A DNA stretch of 64,000 bases. Origin: UBA1756 sp045130235 (GTDB lineage Bacteria > Bacteroidota > Bacteroidia > Bacteroidales > WCHB1-69). Under the pieces are notes generated by a model. That model made no database searches. It was given only the letters and a program-made list of their open reading frames with translations, and was not told the origin of the DNA. The stretch is from contig JBGUPJ010000021.1 in NCBI GenBank assembly GCA_045130235.1, forward strand, positions 1-64,000, in the 5' to 3' direction. The position numbers and the translations under genes are program-made. Shown piece by piece: positions 1 through 7,305 of this stretch. Within the stretch, counting starts at the first letter, position 1, and every line of letters starts with the position of its first letter.

Positions 1-65
1 AAGTTAAAACCGGCCGCGCCGATGGTACTGCCTGAAGAAGGTGGGAGAGTAGGTCGTCGCCCAAT
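1..65 (+). rRNA. rrf: 5S ribosomal RNA, 3' end only
   Basis: The first bases read as the distal half of a bacterial 5S rRNA: the segment CCGATGGTACTGC is followed by GGGAGAGTAGGTCGTCGCC, the usual 3' end. The 5' part of the gene, and presumably the rest of an rRNA operon, lies upstream of the window. A strong intrinsic terminator follows within about ten bases, which fits the end of an rrn operon. The exact 3' base is uncertain by a few nucleotides. Confidence 0.85.
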
Positions 66-72
66 ACCACAC

Positions 73-103
73 GCCCCCTCCGTGAAAAGAGGGGGCTTTT
101 TTT
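73..103 (+). terminator. Intrinsic terminator of the rRNA operon
   Basis: A perfect 8-bp stem (GCCCCCTC / GAGGGGGC) closes an 8-nt loop and is followed by seven T residues. This is a textbook Rho-independent terminator placed directly after the 5S rRNA. Confidence 0.9.
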
Positions 104-120
104 GTTTAAAACCTTTATAT

Positions 121-170
121 CCTTTCCTCCTTTCCTCCTTTCCTCCTTTCATCCCTTCATCCTTTCATCA
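121..170. repeat. Degenerate 8-bp tandem repeat (TTTCCTCC-like)
   Basis: About six units of an 8-bp pyrimidine-rich repeat (TTTCCTCC drifting to TTTCATCC) follow the rRNA terminator. It is simple-sequence DNA with no spacer structure, so it is not a CRISPR array. No function is visible. Confidence 0.7.
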
Positions 171-286
171 TATCCTCCTATCTACATAATTTCATAACTT
201 CATATCCCTTTCCCTTATTCCCCTAATATACTTTCATATTCACTGAATTTTTCTCCCATCATTGTCGGATGAGCGGAATTATTTAC

Positions 287-294
287 TAATTTTG
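287..294 (+). promoter_or_regulatory. Candidate Bacteroidetes -7 promoter box (TAATTTTG)
   Basis: TAATTTTG matches the TAnnTTTG -7 consensus, and a TTG lies about 22 bases upstream where a -33 element could be. It would give a long leader (over 140 bases) before the CFI-box gene, so the assignment is tentative. Confidence 0.4.
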
Positions 295-448
295 CGACCT
301 CATTTCAGAGTTCTTATCTCTTCCATTGCTGGCAATACTATTGCCCATAGAATAACAGAATCCGAAGGGCAGTGGGTTCTTATCATTTTACAAATCAAAG
401 CGTTAGCTTTATCTCATTACTGTAAATCTGGAAAATTTACTAATTTGG

Positions 449-754
449 ATGCGAGATAGAGATACAAGTAATAAAAAATCGAGCGCAGGTTGCTATATAG
501 CTACCGCCGTGTACGGCAGTTATGATTGCCCAGAAGTATGGACTTTACGCCGATACCGTGATACAGTATTGGCCAACACATGGTACGGCAGGTTATTCAT
601 ACGATGCTATTATTCTATGAGCCCAACCTTGGTGAAATGGTTCGGACAGACCAGCTGTTTCATGATGTTGCTCCGTAATCCGTTGAACAAATGGGTGAAA
701 AAACTGAACGAAAAAGGGTTTGAGAACACCCCATATATAGATCAAAAGCAGTAA
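449..754 (+). CDS. CFI-box domain protein
   Basis: This 101-residue protein carries the conserved block CYIATAVYGS at residues 15-24, followed by LRRYRD and a run of aromatic residues ending near YYSMSP. That pattern defines the CFI-box (CFIATA.YG) family, a small domain often found at the C-terminus of larger bacterial proteins and sometimes alone, as here. Its biochemical role is not established. The first ATG sits only 14 codons before the box, so the protein is essentially the domain by itself. It stands alone between the rRNA terminator and a small regulator gene. Family assignment is confident; function is unknown. Confidence 0.75.
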   Translation: MRDRDTSNKKSSAGCYIATAVYGSYDCPEVWTLRRYRDTVLANTWYGRLFIRCYYSMSPTLVKWFGQTSCFMMLLRNPLNKWVKKLNEKGFENTPYIDQKQ

Positions 755-837
755 ACCCAAAGTGATCGTGAAGTAATGCAAAATCACCAGTAATTACAAT
801 TTACAAGAATAAGTTAAGTAAAAGTAGATAACAAGCT

Positions 838-1125
838 ATGGCACCACACGCAGGCGAAAAAGTAAAAGAGTATCTGAAAGCATCCGGGATGAGCGTTAGC
901 GAGTTCGCCCGCCAGCTTAACTGTCACCGGCAGAATGTGTATGACATCTTCAAGCGGCAGGACATCGATCTGCCCAAGCTGAAACGCATCTCCAAGATTC
1001 TCAAACACGACTTCGTTACAGAACTCTACGGGGCGAAAACTCCCAAAGTGACGCTCAAGCTTGCCGTAACTGTAGAGATTGAGAATGGCGAGTACAGGGT
1101 TACGGAGGTGCAGGCGGTGAAGTAG
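838..1125 (+). CDS. Small XRE-type helix-turn-helix protein
   Basis: In this 95-residue protein, residues 5-55 form a compact helix-turn-helix: the turn reads MSVSEFARQLNCHRQNVYDIFKR, split here as MSVSEFARQL plus NCHRQNVYDIFKR. The C-terminal 35 residues form a short beta-rich tail (VTLKLAVTVEI) that may mediate dimerisation. It is clearly paralogous to the protein encoded on the minus strand at 27.1-27.4 kb, sharing GEKxKExLxASGMSVSEFAR at the start and the same tail. A DNA-binding regulator is the natural reading; the target is unknown. Both paralogs have a lipoprotein gene family member downstream, immediately in one case and about 9 kb away in this one. Confidence 0.8.
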   Translation: MAPHAGEKVKEYLKASGMSVSEFARQLNCHRQNVYDIFKRQDIDLPKLKRISKILKHDFVTELYGAKTPKVTLKLAVTVEIENGEYRVTEVQAVK

Positions 1126-1284
1126 GATTGGTGCAAAACCCACTTTTCTGGGCAGAAAATGCGTTGTAACTAAAATGAAACCCTGTTTTAGCTGTCATAT
1201 TATTGTGGTAATAATTGTGACAAAACGTAATGATATATTATACACATTGTGTGGTAAATTTGCAAATTGATAAAATAACCAAGA

Positions 1285-1315
1285 ACCGATGGAGCCGGAT
1301 GGGATATAACACGGC
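1285..1315 (+). repeat. Long-range repeat, copy A
   Basis: Thirty bases here match, with one extra A, the reverse complement of 52253-52282; the inner 22 bases are identical. Both copies read into the same short peptide start MGYNTA followed by xKxW, so the repeat may be a conserved gene start rather than a recombination site. Here that frame stops after 12 codons, which suggests a truncated remnant. Confidence 0.6.
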
Positions 1316-1324
1316 GTTAAAAAT

Positions 1325-1441
1325 ATGGAAATATTAAGAATGGGTTATTCAAAAGAAGAATTGTATTCTTTTTATGAAACAACGGCCGTAAGCCATTTTA
1401 GCCCTTGCTGCAATAGTCCTTATTGTCAGTGGGTTGACTAA
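1325..1441 (+). CDS. Candidate 38-residue Cys-rich peptide next to radical SAM gene
   Basis: A complete ATG-to-TAA frame encodes 38 residues starting MEILRMGYSKEELYSF and ending in a Cys-containing tail, SPCCNSPYCQWVD. It lies on the same strand, 79 bases before the radical SAM/SPASM gene, the usual place for a RiPP precursor. Against it: a frame this short arises easily by chance in AT-rich DNA, the region overlaps what may be a gene remnant, and no leader family was recognised. It is listed as a candidate only; the three cysteines and the aromatic residues would be the plausible modification sites. Confidence 0.3.
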   Translation: MEILRMGYSKEELYSFYETTAVSHFSPCCNSPYCQWVD

Positions 1442-1452
1442 AACAAGATTCA

Positions 1453-1490
1453 GGGGGGGGGGCAATATTATTACTATCGTTGTGTCCCCC
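1453..1490 (+). promoter_or_regulatory. G10 homopolymer with downstream C5 run in the radical SAM leader
   Basis: Ten consecutive G residues (1453-1462) are followed 23 bases later by CCCCC (1486-1490), so the transcript could form a G:C stem just before the radical SAM start codon. The homopolymer could also slip, changing leader length. Effect on expression is inferred, not shown. Confidence 0.35.
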
Positions 1491-1520
1491 TCATTGTGCA
1501 AAAAATAAAAGGAAGATGTT

Positions 1521-2840
1521 ATGGAAATCTCAAGATATATAATAAAAACTGACATTGATGATAATAAAGTCTTATTATATCATACGATAACAACAGCTCT
1601 AATAGCGTTGGATAAGAGTAAATATTCAGAACTGTTTGTTAATGAGGATTTTGCCGACACAGACATGGTTTCCCAGCTGAGGAAGTTAGGCTTCATTGTT
1701 GATTCTAATGAAGATGACTTGCAGACCTTGGATGCGATTAGAAAAACAGACCTAGACAATAGGGTTCAAGTTGTTACTATATTTACTACCACAAACTGCA
1801 ACGCACGTTGTTATTATTGTTTTGAAAATGGGATAAAGCAATTTGATATGAGTCAAGAAGTTGCTGATAAGACTATTGAGTTTATTAAAAATTTCTATCC
1901 AGACAAAAATCTTACAATAATGTGGTTTGGTGGTGAACCGTTATTGAGATTTGATACAATTAAGTATATAACATTAAAGTTAAAGGAACTCGGTTATGAA
2001 CTGAAAACTCATATAACGACCAACGGCTCGTTAGTAACACAAGAAATGATTGACTTTTTCAAGAAATACTACTCGGTTGTTTCTTTTCAAATCACTATTG
2101 ATGAGATTGGAGAAAAATATGGTATGATCAAACGCTATATTGACTGTAGTGAAGAGAGTGCTTTTGATAGAGTCATCGAAAATGTCAAGTTGCTTAATAG
2201 GAATAAAATTATTATATCCGTTCGTGTAAATTTCGTTGTTGCTCAAGTTGAAAAGGCCAAGCAAGTTCTTCTGAAATTAAAGGAGATGTTGGCGGAATGT
2301 ATTTCTCCAACTTTTTATCTTTATTTATCTCCTCTCTCTCTGAGAGGAGATTGTGGATTTTCTTGCGAACTATCTGAAGGTCAAGAACATCCTATGATGA
2401 ATCTTATGAAATTCCAGATCGAGCAAGGATGGCCACTAAATTCAAGGGTTCAAAAGAATGAAGAACGAACATTATTAGCAGCCTTTGGTTTAATCCCCAG
2501 TAGCAATTCCTGTGGCATGAGTACAAGAAAACGTATTGTAATAAATGCAGACGGAAACTTATATAAGTGTCATAGGATGGCTGGAATTGACAAATACATA
2601 TGTGGTAACGTCGTTGATGGCATAGACGAAAAAAGCCCGAATTACCAATATTTCAGGAATGAGACGATAACCGATGAGGGATGTAAAAGATGTGCGGTTT
2701 TACCTATATGTCAAGGCGGATGTCGTTCTAGAAAGATATTTTATGGAGAACAACAAAAATGTACGCCTATAAAAAATATCAGATCTGAGTTGCTGAAGTT
2801 GTATTATGAGGAACTACAGAAGTCGAATCATAAAGAATGA
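1521..2840 (+). CDS. Radical SAM/SPASM peptide-modifying enzyme
   Basis: The 439-residue protein has the radical SAM cluster motif CX3CX2C at Cys93, Cys97 and Cys100 (CNARCYYC), preceded by about 80 residues resembling the N-terminal region of peptide maturases. The C-terminus has a full SPASM pattern: SCGM, then GNLYKC, then CKRCAVLPICQGGC (CX2CX5CX3C) and a last Cys, enough for two auxiliary 4Fe-4S clusters. Family members use S-adenosylmethionine radicals to crosslink or modify ribosomal peptides, or to mature sulfatases. No sulfatase is nearby, so peptide modification is the better guess. Its stop overlaps the next start by four bases, and the whole cluster downstream is translationally packed. 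The substrate is unknown. Confidence 0.85.
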   Translation: MEISRYIIKTDIDDNKVLLYHTITTALIALDKSKYSELFVNEDFADTDMVSQLRKLGFIVDSNEDDLQTLDAIRKTDLDNRVQVVTIFTTTNCNARCYYCFENGIKQFDMSQEVADKTIEFIKNFYPDKNLTIMWFGGEPLLRFDTIKYITLKLKELGYELKTHITTNGSLVTQEMIDFFKKYYSVVSFQITIDEIGEKYGMIKRYIDCSEESAFDRVIENVKLLNRNKIIISVRVNFVVAQVEKAKQVLLKLKEMLAECISPTFYLYLSPLSLRGDCGFSCELSEGQEHPMMNLMKFQIEQGWPLNSRVQKNEERTLLAAFGLIPSSNSCGMSTRKRIVINADGNLYKCHRMAGIDKYICGNVVDGIDEKSPNYQYFRNETITDEGCKRCAVLPICQGGCRSRKIFYGEQQKCTPIKNIRSELLKLYYEELQKSNHKE

Positions 2841-3943
2841 AGTTCTTGCCTGGCACATTTTGGTCGACTTCTGTACTTGATGTTATTTCAGGGGGAGCCC
2901 TTTTACTAGAAGGCTCTCTCGAAGATTTATCTGATATGGGAGTTCTGTTATACGATAACCTATCAATCTCTATTGATGGGAACTTTAGTATTGTTGTGCC
3001 TTATGTGGAGCAAGAGTTACTAGCTGGATTGTGGGATATTTACCTTTGCGCTTCTATGAAGGGTCGCAAAGGATTGTTCCTTGTAATGCACAATGGGAAT
3101 TTAGCTGTTGCAACAGGAGCACATATTGGAAGTGAAGTTGTTGTTACTGCAATTGAGAATCGGAAAAAGAAATTTAATTACGTCCCCCCCATTCAATTGT
3201 TATATAATGAAGAAAGGACAGATACTCAATCGGAGTTGGAATACGCCAATTTTAGAATGCTTGATTTTCGGAATATTAGGCAAGGGGTTTTCTATCGCGG
3301 AGGGTCTCCTTTGAATTATTCATTATCTTTAGAACGTGCTCGTGCCATTGACAGATTATGTTTAGAAAATAAAATTCGTACAATAGTTGATCTTGTGGAC
3401 ACCTCATCAGAGATTGAATACTATATCAATGACTATGACGAATCCAAAGATTCATACGCTGCACAATTATATTTTTCCAATAATGCTTATACTGGATTTT
3501 TCCCACGTGACATATTTGGTGTTGAGGCAAGGCAACAATTATCAGGTGTATTTCATTTCTTAAACTCCCATCAGCCTCCGTTTTTTATTCATTGTAATGG
3601 CGGATTATATCGTACTGGCTTTTTATGTTTAATAATTGAAGGGTTGATGGGAGCTGATTTTCAAGAGTTGGTTTATGACTATATGACCTCTTACGTGAAT
3701 TTTTACAGAATAAAGAGAAAAAGTGATTTATATCAATTGCTGACTAATCTTTCCCCTTTGAGATATTTGTACATATTTTCACATTTGGATAGCATCAATA
3801 ATCCAATTAATGTCAAGTGGGAATATGACATCAAAAACTATAGATCCCTTGATATAACCAAGGGAATCGAAGAGTACTTAGTGAATTTTGTGCATCTATC
3901 CCAGCAAGATATTGAGAATTTCAAATGTAAAATAGCCGTATAA
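2837..3943 (+). CDS. Atypical tyrosine/dual-specificity phosphatase-like protein
   Basis: In this 368-residue protein, residues 140-300 resemble the Y_phosphatase3/DSP fold: VFYRGGSPL, then an RTIVDLVD strand, then the active-site loop HCNGGLYRTGF with Cys253 and Arg259 in a CX5R arrangement. The first ~110 residues are a separate domain I do not recognise, and the C-terminal ~60 residues are also unassigned. A phosphatase acting on a phosphorylated peptide, sugar or lipid intermediate would suit the cluster. The acid residue expected upstream in the loop was not identified, so activity is unproven. The gene overlaps the radical SAM gene by four bases and is followed by a three-base gap. Confidence 0.6.
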   Translation: MKFLPGTFWSTSVLDVISGGALLLEGSLEDLSDMGVLLYDNLSISIDGNFSIVVPYVEQELLAGLWDIYLCASMKGRKGLFLVMHNGNLAVATGAHIGSEVVVTAIENRKKKFNYVPPIQLLYNEERTDTQSELEYANFRMLDFRNIRQGVFYRGGSPLNYSLSLERARAIDRLCLENKIRTIVDLVDTSSEIEYYINDYDESKDSYAAQLYFSNNAYTGFFPRDIFGVEARQQLSGVFHFLNSHQPPFFIHCNGGLYRTGFLCLIIEGLMGADFQELVYDYMTSYVNFYRIKRKSDLYQLLTNLSPLRYLYIFSHLDSINNPINVKWEYDIKNYRSLDITKGIEEYLVNFVHLSQQDIENFKCKIAV

Positions 3944-3946
3944 TCA

Positions 3947-5203
3947 ATGAATGTATTAATTACTGGAGTGGCCGGATTTATTGGGCATCGTTTGGCACAA
4001 GCCCTAGTTATTTCCAAAAATATGAATATTATCGGCGTTGACAATCTTAATAATGGACATTATACAGAATGGCAGGTTGGAAGACTACATTCCTGTGGAA
4101 TTGATGTGTCTAATGAAATTAAGGCAAAGCAAGTGTTCCAAAGCCGACTTTTTGATAATCTCAAATTGATAGTTTTAAATATTGGCAATAGGAATGAAGT
4201 GGCCAAATTATTCGCAGAATATCATTTCGACATGGTATTCCATTTCGCAGCCATGGCGGGAGTGCGTGACAGCATGCTCAAACCATATAATTTTTTTCAA
4301 GTAAATGTTGCTGGGTTCATGAATGTTATAGATGCTTGTCGAAAGAATAATGTAAAAAAAGTTATATTTGCAAGTAGTTCTTCGGTATATGGACAATCGA
4401 AACGTTTACCATCTAAAGAAAGTGATATTATTGAGGGTCAAGAATCATTTTATGCCATTACTAAAGCTCATGACGAGGATATCGCATGCTTTTATGCTAA
4501 GTCTTATGGTATACATGTCGTTGGCCTACGTCTTTTTACCGTATATGGTCCATGGGGACGTCCTGATATGGCCCCGATGATTTTTGCTAATTCTATATAT
4601 CGTAAAAAGCAAATCTCACTTTTTTGTAATGGTGATTTGAAAAGGGATTATACTTATGTTGATGATGTTATTCAATCTATCCTCGGATTATTTACATATT
4701 TATTATCTGAAAGCATACAAAGCAGGAATGTTTATTTTGAAATTTTCAATGTAGGGACCGGAAGATCTTACAAAGTGAAAGATTTTGTAAATATGTTAGA
4801 AAAAAAAATGGGAGGGGAACGAATAGAAAAGAAATATTTGCCTATGCAAAGTGGGGATGTGTATCAAACAAAAGCAGACACATCGAAATTAAAGAAAGAA
4901 ACCAATTGTGATTGTAAAACATCATTAGATGAAGGTCTTGAATCTTTTGTTAGATGGTTTTATAGCCATCTTGAATCTGTTGTATTTTCTGTCATCGCCA
5001 AGAAATTCAATTTGGCACATGAGGATATTGCACGATCAGATAATTTTATTACTACTTATCATGCTGATTCTTTGGATTTAATGGATTTAATCATACAGGT
5101 CGAACAACGTCTACAAGTTAAAATCCCTAATGATAGGTTACCAGAAATTGTTACTGTACATGATTTGTTGAATGCTGTAAGAATACCATCAAATAATGAT
5201 TGA
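3947..5203 (+). CDS. NAD-dependent nucleotide-sugar epimerase fused to an acyl carrier domain
   Basis: Residues 1-335 are an extended short-chain dehydrogenase of the UDP-glucuronate 4-epimerase type: GVAGFIG nucleotide loop (Gly7, Gly10, Gly13), HFAAMAGVRDS, ASSSSVYG, and a YAITK catalytic pair near 168-172. Residues ~345-415 look like an acyl/peptidyl carrier protein: helix I, then HADSLDLMDL with Ser375 as the expected phosphopantetheine site, then IPNDRL and TVHDLL. The open frame runs through both without interruption. Such a fusion is unusual, because sugar epimerases normally do not carry a carrier domain. The next gene is an AMP-forming ligase that could load the carrier. Confidence 0.75.
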   Translation: MNVLITGVAGFIGHRLAQALVISKNMNIIGVDNLNNGHYTEWQVGRLHSCGIDVSNEIKAKQVFQSRLFDNLKLIVLNIGNRNEVAKLFAEYHFDMVFHFAAMAGVRDSMLKPYNFFQVNVAGFMNVIDACRKNNVKKVIFASSSSVYGQSKRLPSKESDIIEGQESFYAITKAHDEDIACFYAKSYGIHVVGLRLFTVYGPWGRPDMAPMIFANSIYRKKQISLFCNGDLKRDYTYVDDVIQSILGLFTYLLSESIQSRNVYFEIFNVGTGRSYKVKDFVNMLEKKMGGERIEKKYLPMQSGDVYQTKADTSKLKKETNCDCKTSLDEGLESFVRWFYSHLESVVFSVIAKKFNLAHEDIARSDNFITTYHADSLDLMDLIIQVEQRLQVKIPNDRLPEIVTVHDLLNAVRIPSNND

Positions 5204-6749
5204 TAGTTTTTTGCATACATTTCATAATTCGGCTATCAATAATTGGTGCTACGATGTGGTTCACGACTACGGGAAGGTAGGAACCGCTTTGAGTTATTGT
5301 GACATTTGTACAAGAATAGTAGGATATCAAAATGATTGGTCGCAATTGGGGCTAAAAAAGGGTGATAAAGTAGCAATATGTTCGTCTAATAGTGTCGAAT
5401 GGATATGTTTGTTTATGGCGATTCAAGTTTCTGGGTTAGTCGCTGTATGTCTCAATGAGAATCTGTCAGAATCGACAACGTCAGTAGAACATTCGGAATG
5501 TTCTGTGCTGTACGTTACAGATGTGGACGTGAGAAGATATAATTTTGATAATATAAAAAGATTGCAATTCGTTATCTCAATTACAAGTAATAAGTTACTT
5601 TGGTCGCGTTGCACATTATGTTTTAAACATACCCGTCTCAAACAAATCTCCCCTGAAAATTTTCACGTAGAAGAACGTAACGATAAAGAATTATCTTTAA
5701 TCATTTACACATCTGGAACTTCCGCAAATATTAAAGGTGTTATGTTGTCAATTGGTAATATTAGTGCCAACATCAATTCGATTATCCATGTTTTTCCATA
5801 TGAAAAGAATAAGAATTATTTAAGCGTGTTGCCGTTCTATCATATTTTTGGATTAATATATGACGTTTTGATGCCTATTTGTTATGGCCTTCATTTATAT
5901 ATCCTTAATGCGCCGCCAGTCCCTACGATTCTATTGCCGGCTTTCAAGAAGGTTCGTCCAGTAATGTTTTTCGCCGTCCCCATTGTATATTATAAGTTAT
6001 TTGAAGAAATTAATAATTCATATGGAGACCAATTAAGAATGAAAAGTGTTGGCAAGAGAAGATCTTTTATAATGGATTTGTTTGGGAAAGAATGTAAATG
6101 CTTGGTGACCGGAGGCGCATCTGTAAAAAGAGATTGGCTTCAATCAATATATACAGATTATAATCTTCCTTTTTTTATTGGATATGGTATGTCCGAATGT
6201 GCTTCGTCTATTTGTCTGCCTCATTTAGATTCTTATGAATTGTTCTCTTGTGGAAAACCTATAGATAATATAGAATTAAAAATCGTTTCTCCCTCCCCCA
6301 CAAGCACTCCTGGTGAGATTGTTTTGCGTGGAAATGTTGTGTTTTGTGGTTATTATAAAGATGAAAAGTTGTACAACAATGTTGTAGATGACAAAGGGTG
6401 GTTTCATACGCAAGATTTAGCTATAATGTCTAATCAAGGAGATGTCTTTATAAAAGGCAGAATGAACAACATGAAAGTGTCTTCGGCCGGAAAGAATATA
6501 TATCTAGAAGAAGTTGAGGCTAAACTTACTGAGATAAATGGGATTAAGGATGCCGTTGTCTCTTTGCAAGATGATTCTTTAATTGCGTATATAGTAAAGG
6601 ATGAAACATATAATGAAAAGCAAATTACAGAAGCGGTGATGAATTTTAATCATGATTCAGCAATCGGCATTTACATTCGAGAAGTTAAGTTAATAGCAAC
6701 AATTGCCCGCACTGCAAAAGGAACAATTAAAAGAAATTTATATATATGA
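5196..6749 (+). CDS. AMP-forming acyl/amino-acid ligase (ANL superfamily)
   Basis: The 517-residue protein shows the adenylate-forming hallmarks: phosphate loop YTSGTSANIKGV near residue 170, GYGMSECAS (A5-type motif), GWFHTQDLA, and KGRMNNMKVSSAGKNIYLEEVE at the C-terminal hinge, where KVSSAGKN replaces the more common hinge lysine region. The catalytic A10 lysine is probably in TAKGTIKRN near the end. It activates a carboxylate as an acyl-AMP and probably loads the carrier domain encoded just upstream, whose gene it overlaps by eight bases. The substrate cannot be predicted by eye; fatty acid, aryl acid or amino acid are all possible. Confidence 0.8.
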   Translation: MIDSFLHTFHNSAINNWCYDVVHDYGKVGTALSYCDICTRIVGYQNDWSQLGLKKGDKVAICSSNSVEWICLFMAIQVSGLVAVCLNENLSESTTSVEHSECSVLYVTDVDVRRYNFDNIKRLQFVISITSNKLLWSRCTLCFKHTRLKQISPENFHVEERNDKELSLIIYTSGTSANIKGVMLSIGNISANINSIIHVFPYEKNKNYLSVLPFYHIFGLIYDVLMPICYGLHLYILNAPPVPTILLPAFKKVRPVMFFAVPIVYYKLFEEINNSYGDQLRMKSVGKRRSFIMDLFGKECKCLVTGGASVKRDWLQSIYTDYNLPFFIGYGMSECASSICLPHLDSYELFSCGKPIDNIELKIVSPSPTSTPGEIVLRGNVVFCGYYKDEKLYNNVVDDKGWFHTQDLAIMSNQGDVFIKGRMNNMKVSSAGKNIYLEEVEAKLTEINGIKDAVVSLQDDSLIAYIVKDETYNEKQITEAVMNFNHDSAIGIYIREVKLIATIARTAKGTIKRNLYI

Positions 6750-7294
6750 AGTCTTATTATACGTTGAGAAGGTATGACGCTCATAAAGACATTCCAGATC
6801 TTTATAGGGTATATAGTGATTATGCAGAACAATACAAGTTGTTTTCCGTTTTGAACACAAATTCATATGAGGAGTTCAAGTCTAGATTTGAGAGCAAATT
6901 GGCCTATAATTATAAAGATTTTTTGATTATCGAAGTACAGCAACATTTTGCGGGGTTTGCAGCTTCTTATGATTATAAAGTTATTGATTCTCATATTAAA
7001 GGGTTGATATATATAGAACCCGCTTTTCGTTCCGGATTTGTTGGCTTGGCCGGAATTGAATTTGCAAACATTTTATTTCAATATTACAATATCCGCAAAA
7101 TATATACAGAGGTATATGCGTACAATAAATTCAGTATTGAATATCATGAAAAAATAGGTTTTACGGAAGAGTGCAGGCTGAAAGAGTATAAATATTTTGA
7201 TGGAAAGCTTTGGGATGTCATTTATTTTCAGATATCTAGGGAGCTGTTTTACGAAAAAAACCAGCATGTCATAAAACGATTTCTAGACGATTGA
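6746..7294 (+). CDS. GNAT-family N-acetyltransferase
   Basis: This 182-residue protein has the GNAT layout: the N-terminal strand YTLRRYDAHKDIPDLYRVY, a central FAGFAASYDY strand, GLIYIEPAFRSGFVGLAG corresponding to the acetyl-CoA loop region, and the typical C-terminal IYTEVYAYNKFSIEYHEKIGFTEE signature, in which a partner strand is followed by xxxN..S...xEKxGF (motifs quoted in pieces). The acyl-CoA pyrophosphate loop is degenerate compared with Q/RxxGxG/A. It likely acylates an amino group on the cluster's product, or transfers the acyl chain made by the preceding ligase. ATGA-type four-base overlap with the ligase. Confidence 0.7.
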   Translation: MKSYYTLRRYDAHKDIPDLYRVYSDYAEQYKLFSVLNTNSYEEFKSRFESKLAYNYKDFLIIEVQQHFAGFAASYDYKVIDSHIKGLIYIEPAFRSGFVGLAGIEFANILFQYYNIRKIYTEVYAYNKFSIEYHEKIGFTEECRLKEYKYFDGKLWDVIYFQISRELFYEKNQHVIKRFLDD

Positions 7295-7305
7295 ATTGTA
7301 GTCGT

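Larger units (their letters stand above)
104..448. other. Intergenic spacer after rRNA operon
   Basis: This spacer holds the pyrimidine-rich tandem repeat and a candidate promoter box (TAATTTTG). A 65-codon open frame from 262 to 459 has no recognisable protein character and overlaps the next gene, so I do not call it. No tRNA cloverleaf was found by eye. Confidence 0.5.

Noticed and set aside
121..170. Possible CRISPR array
   Set aside because: Repeat units are 8 bases with no spacers; it is a simple tandem repeat, and no cas genes are present in the window.
262..459. 65-codon frame after the rRNA operon
   Set aside because: No family, low complexity around it, and it overlaps the better-supported CFI-box gene.
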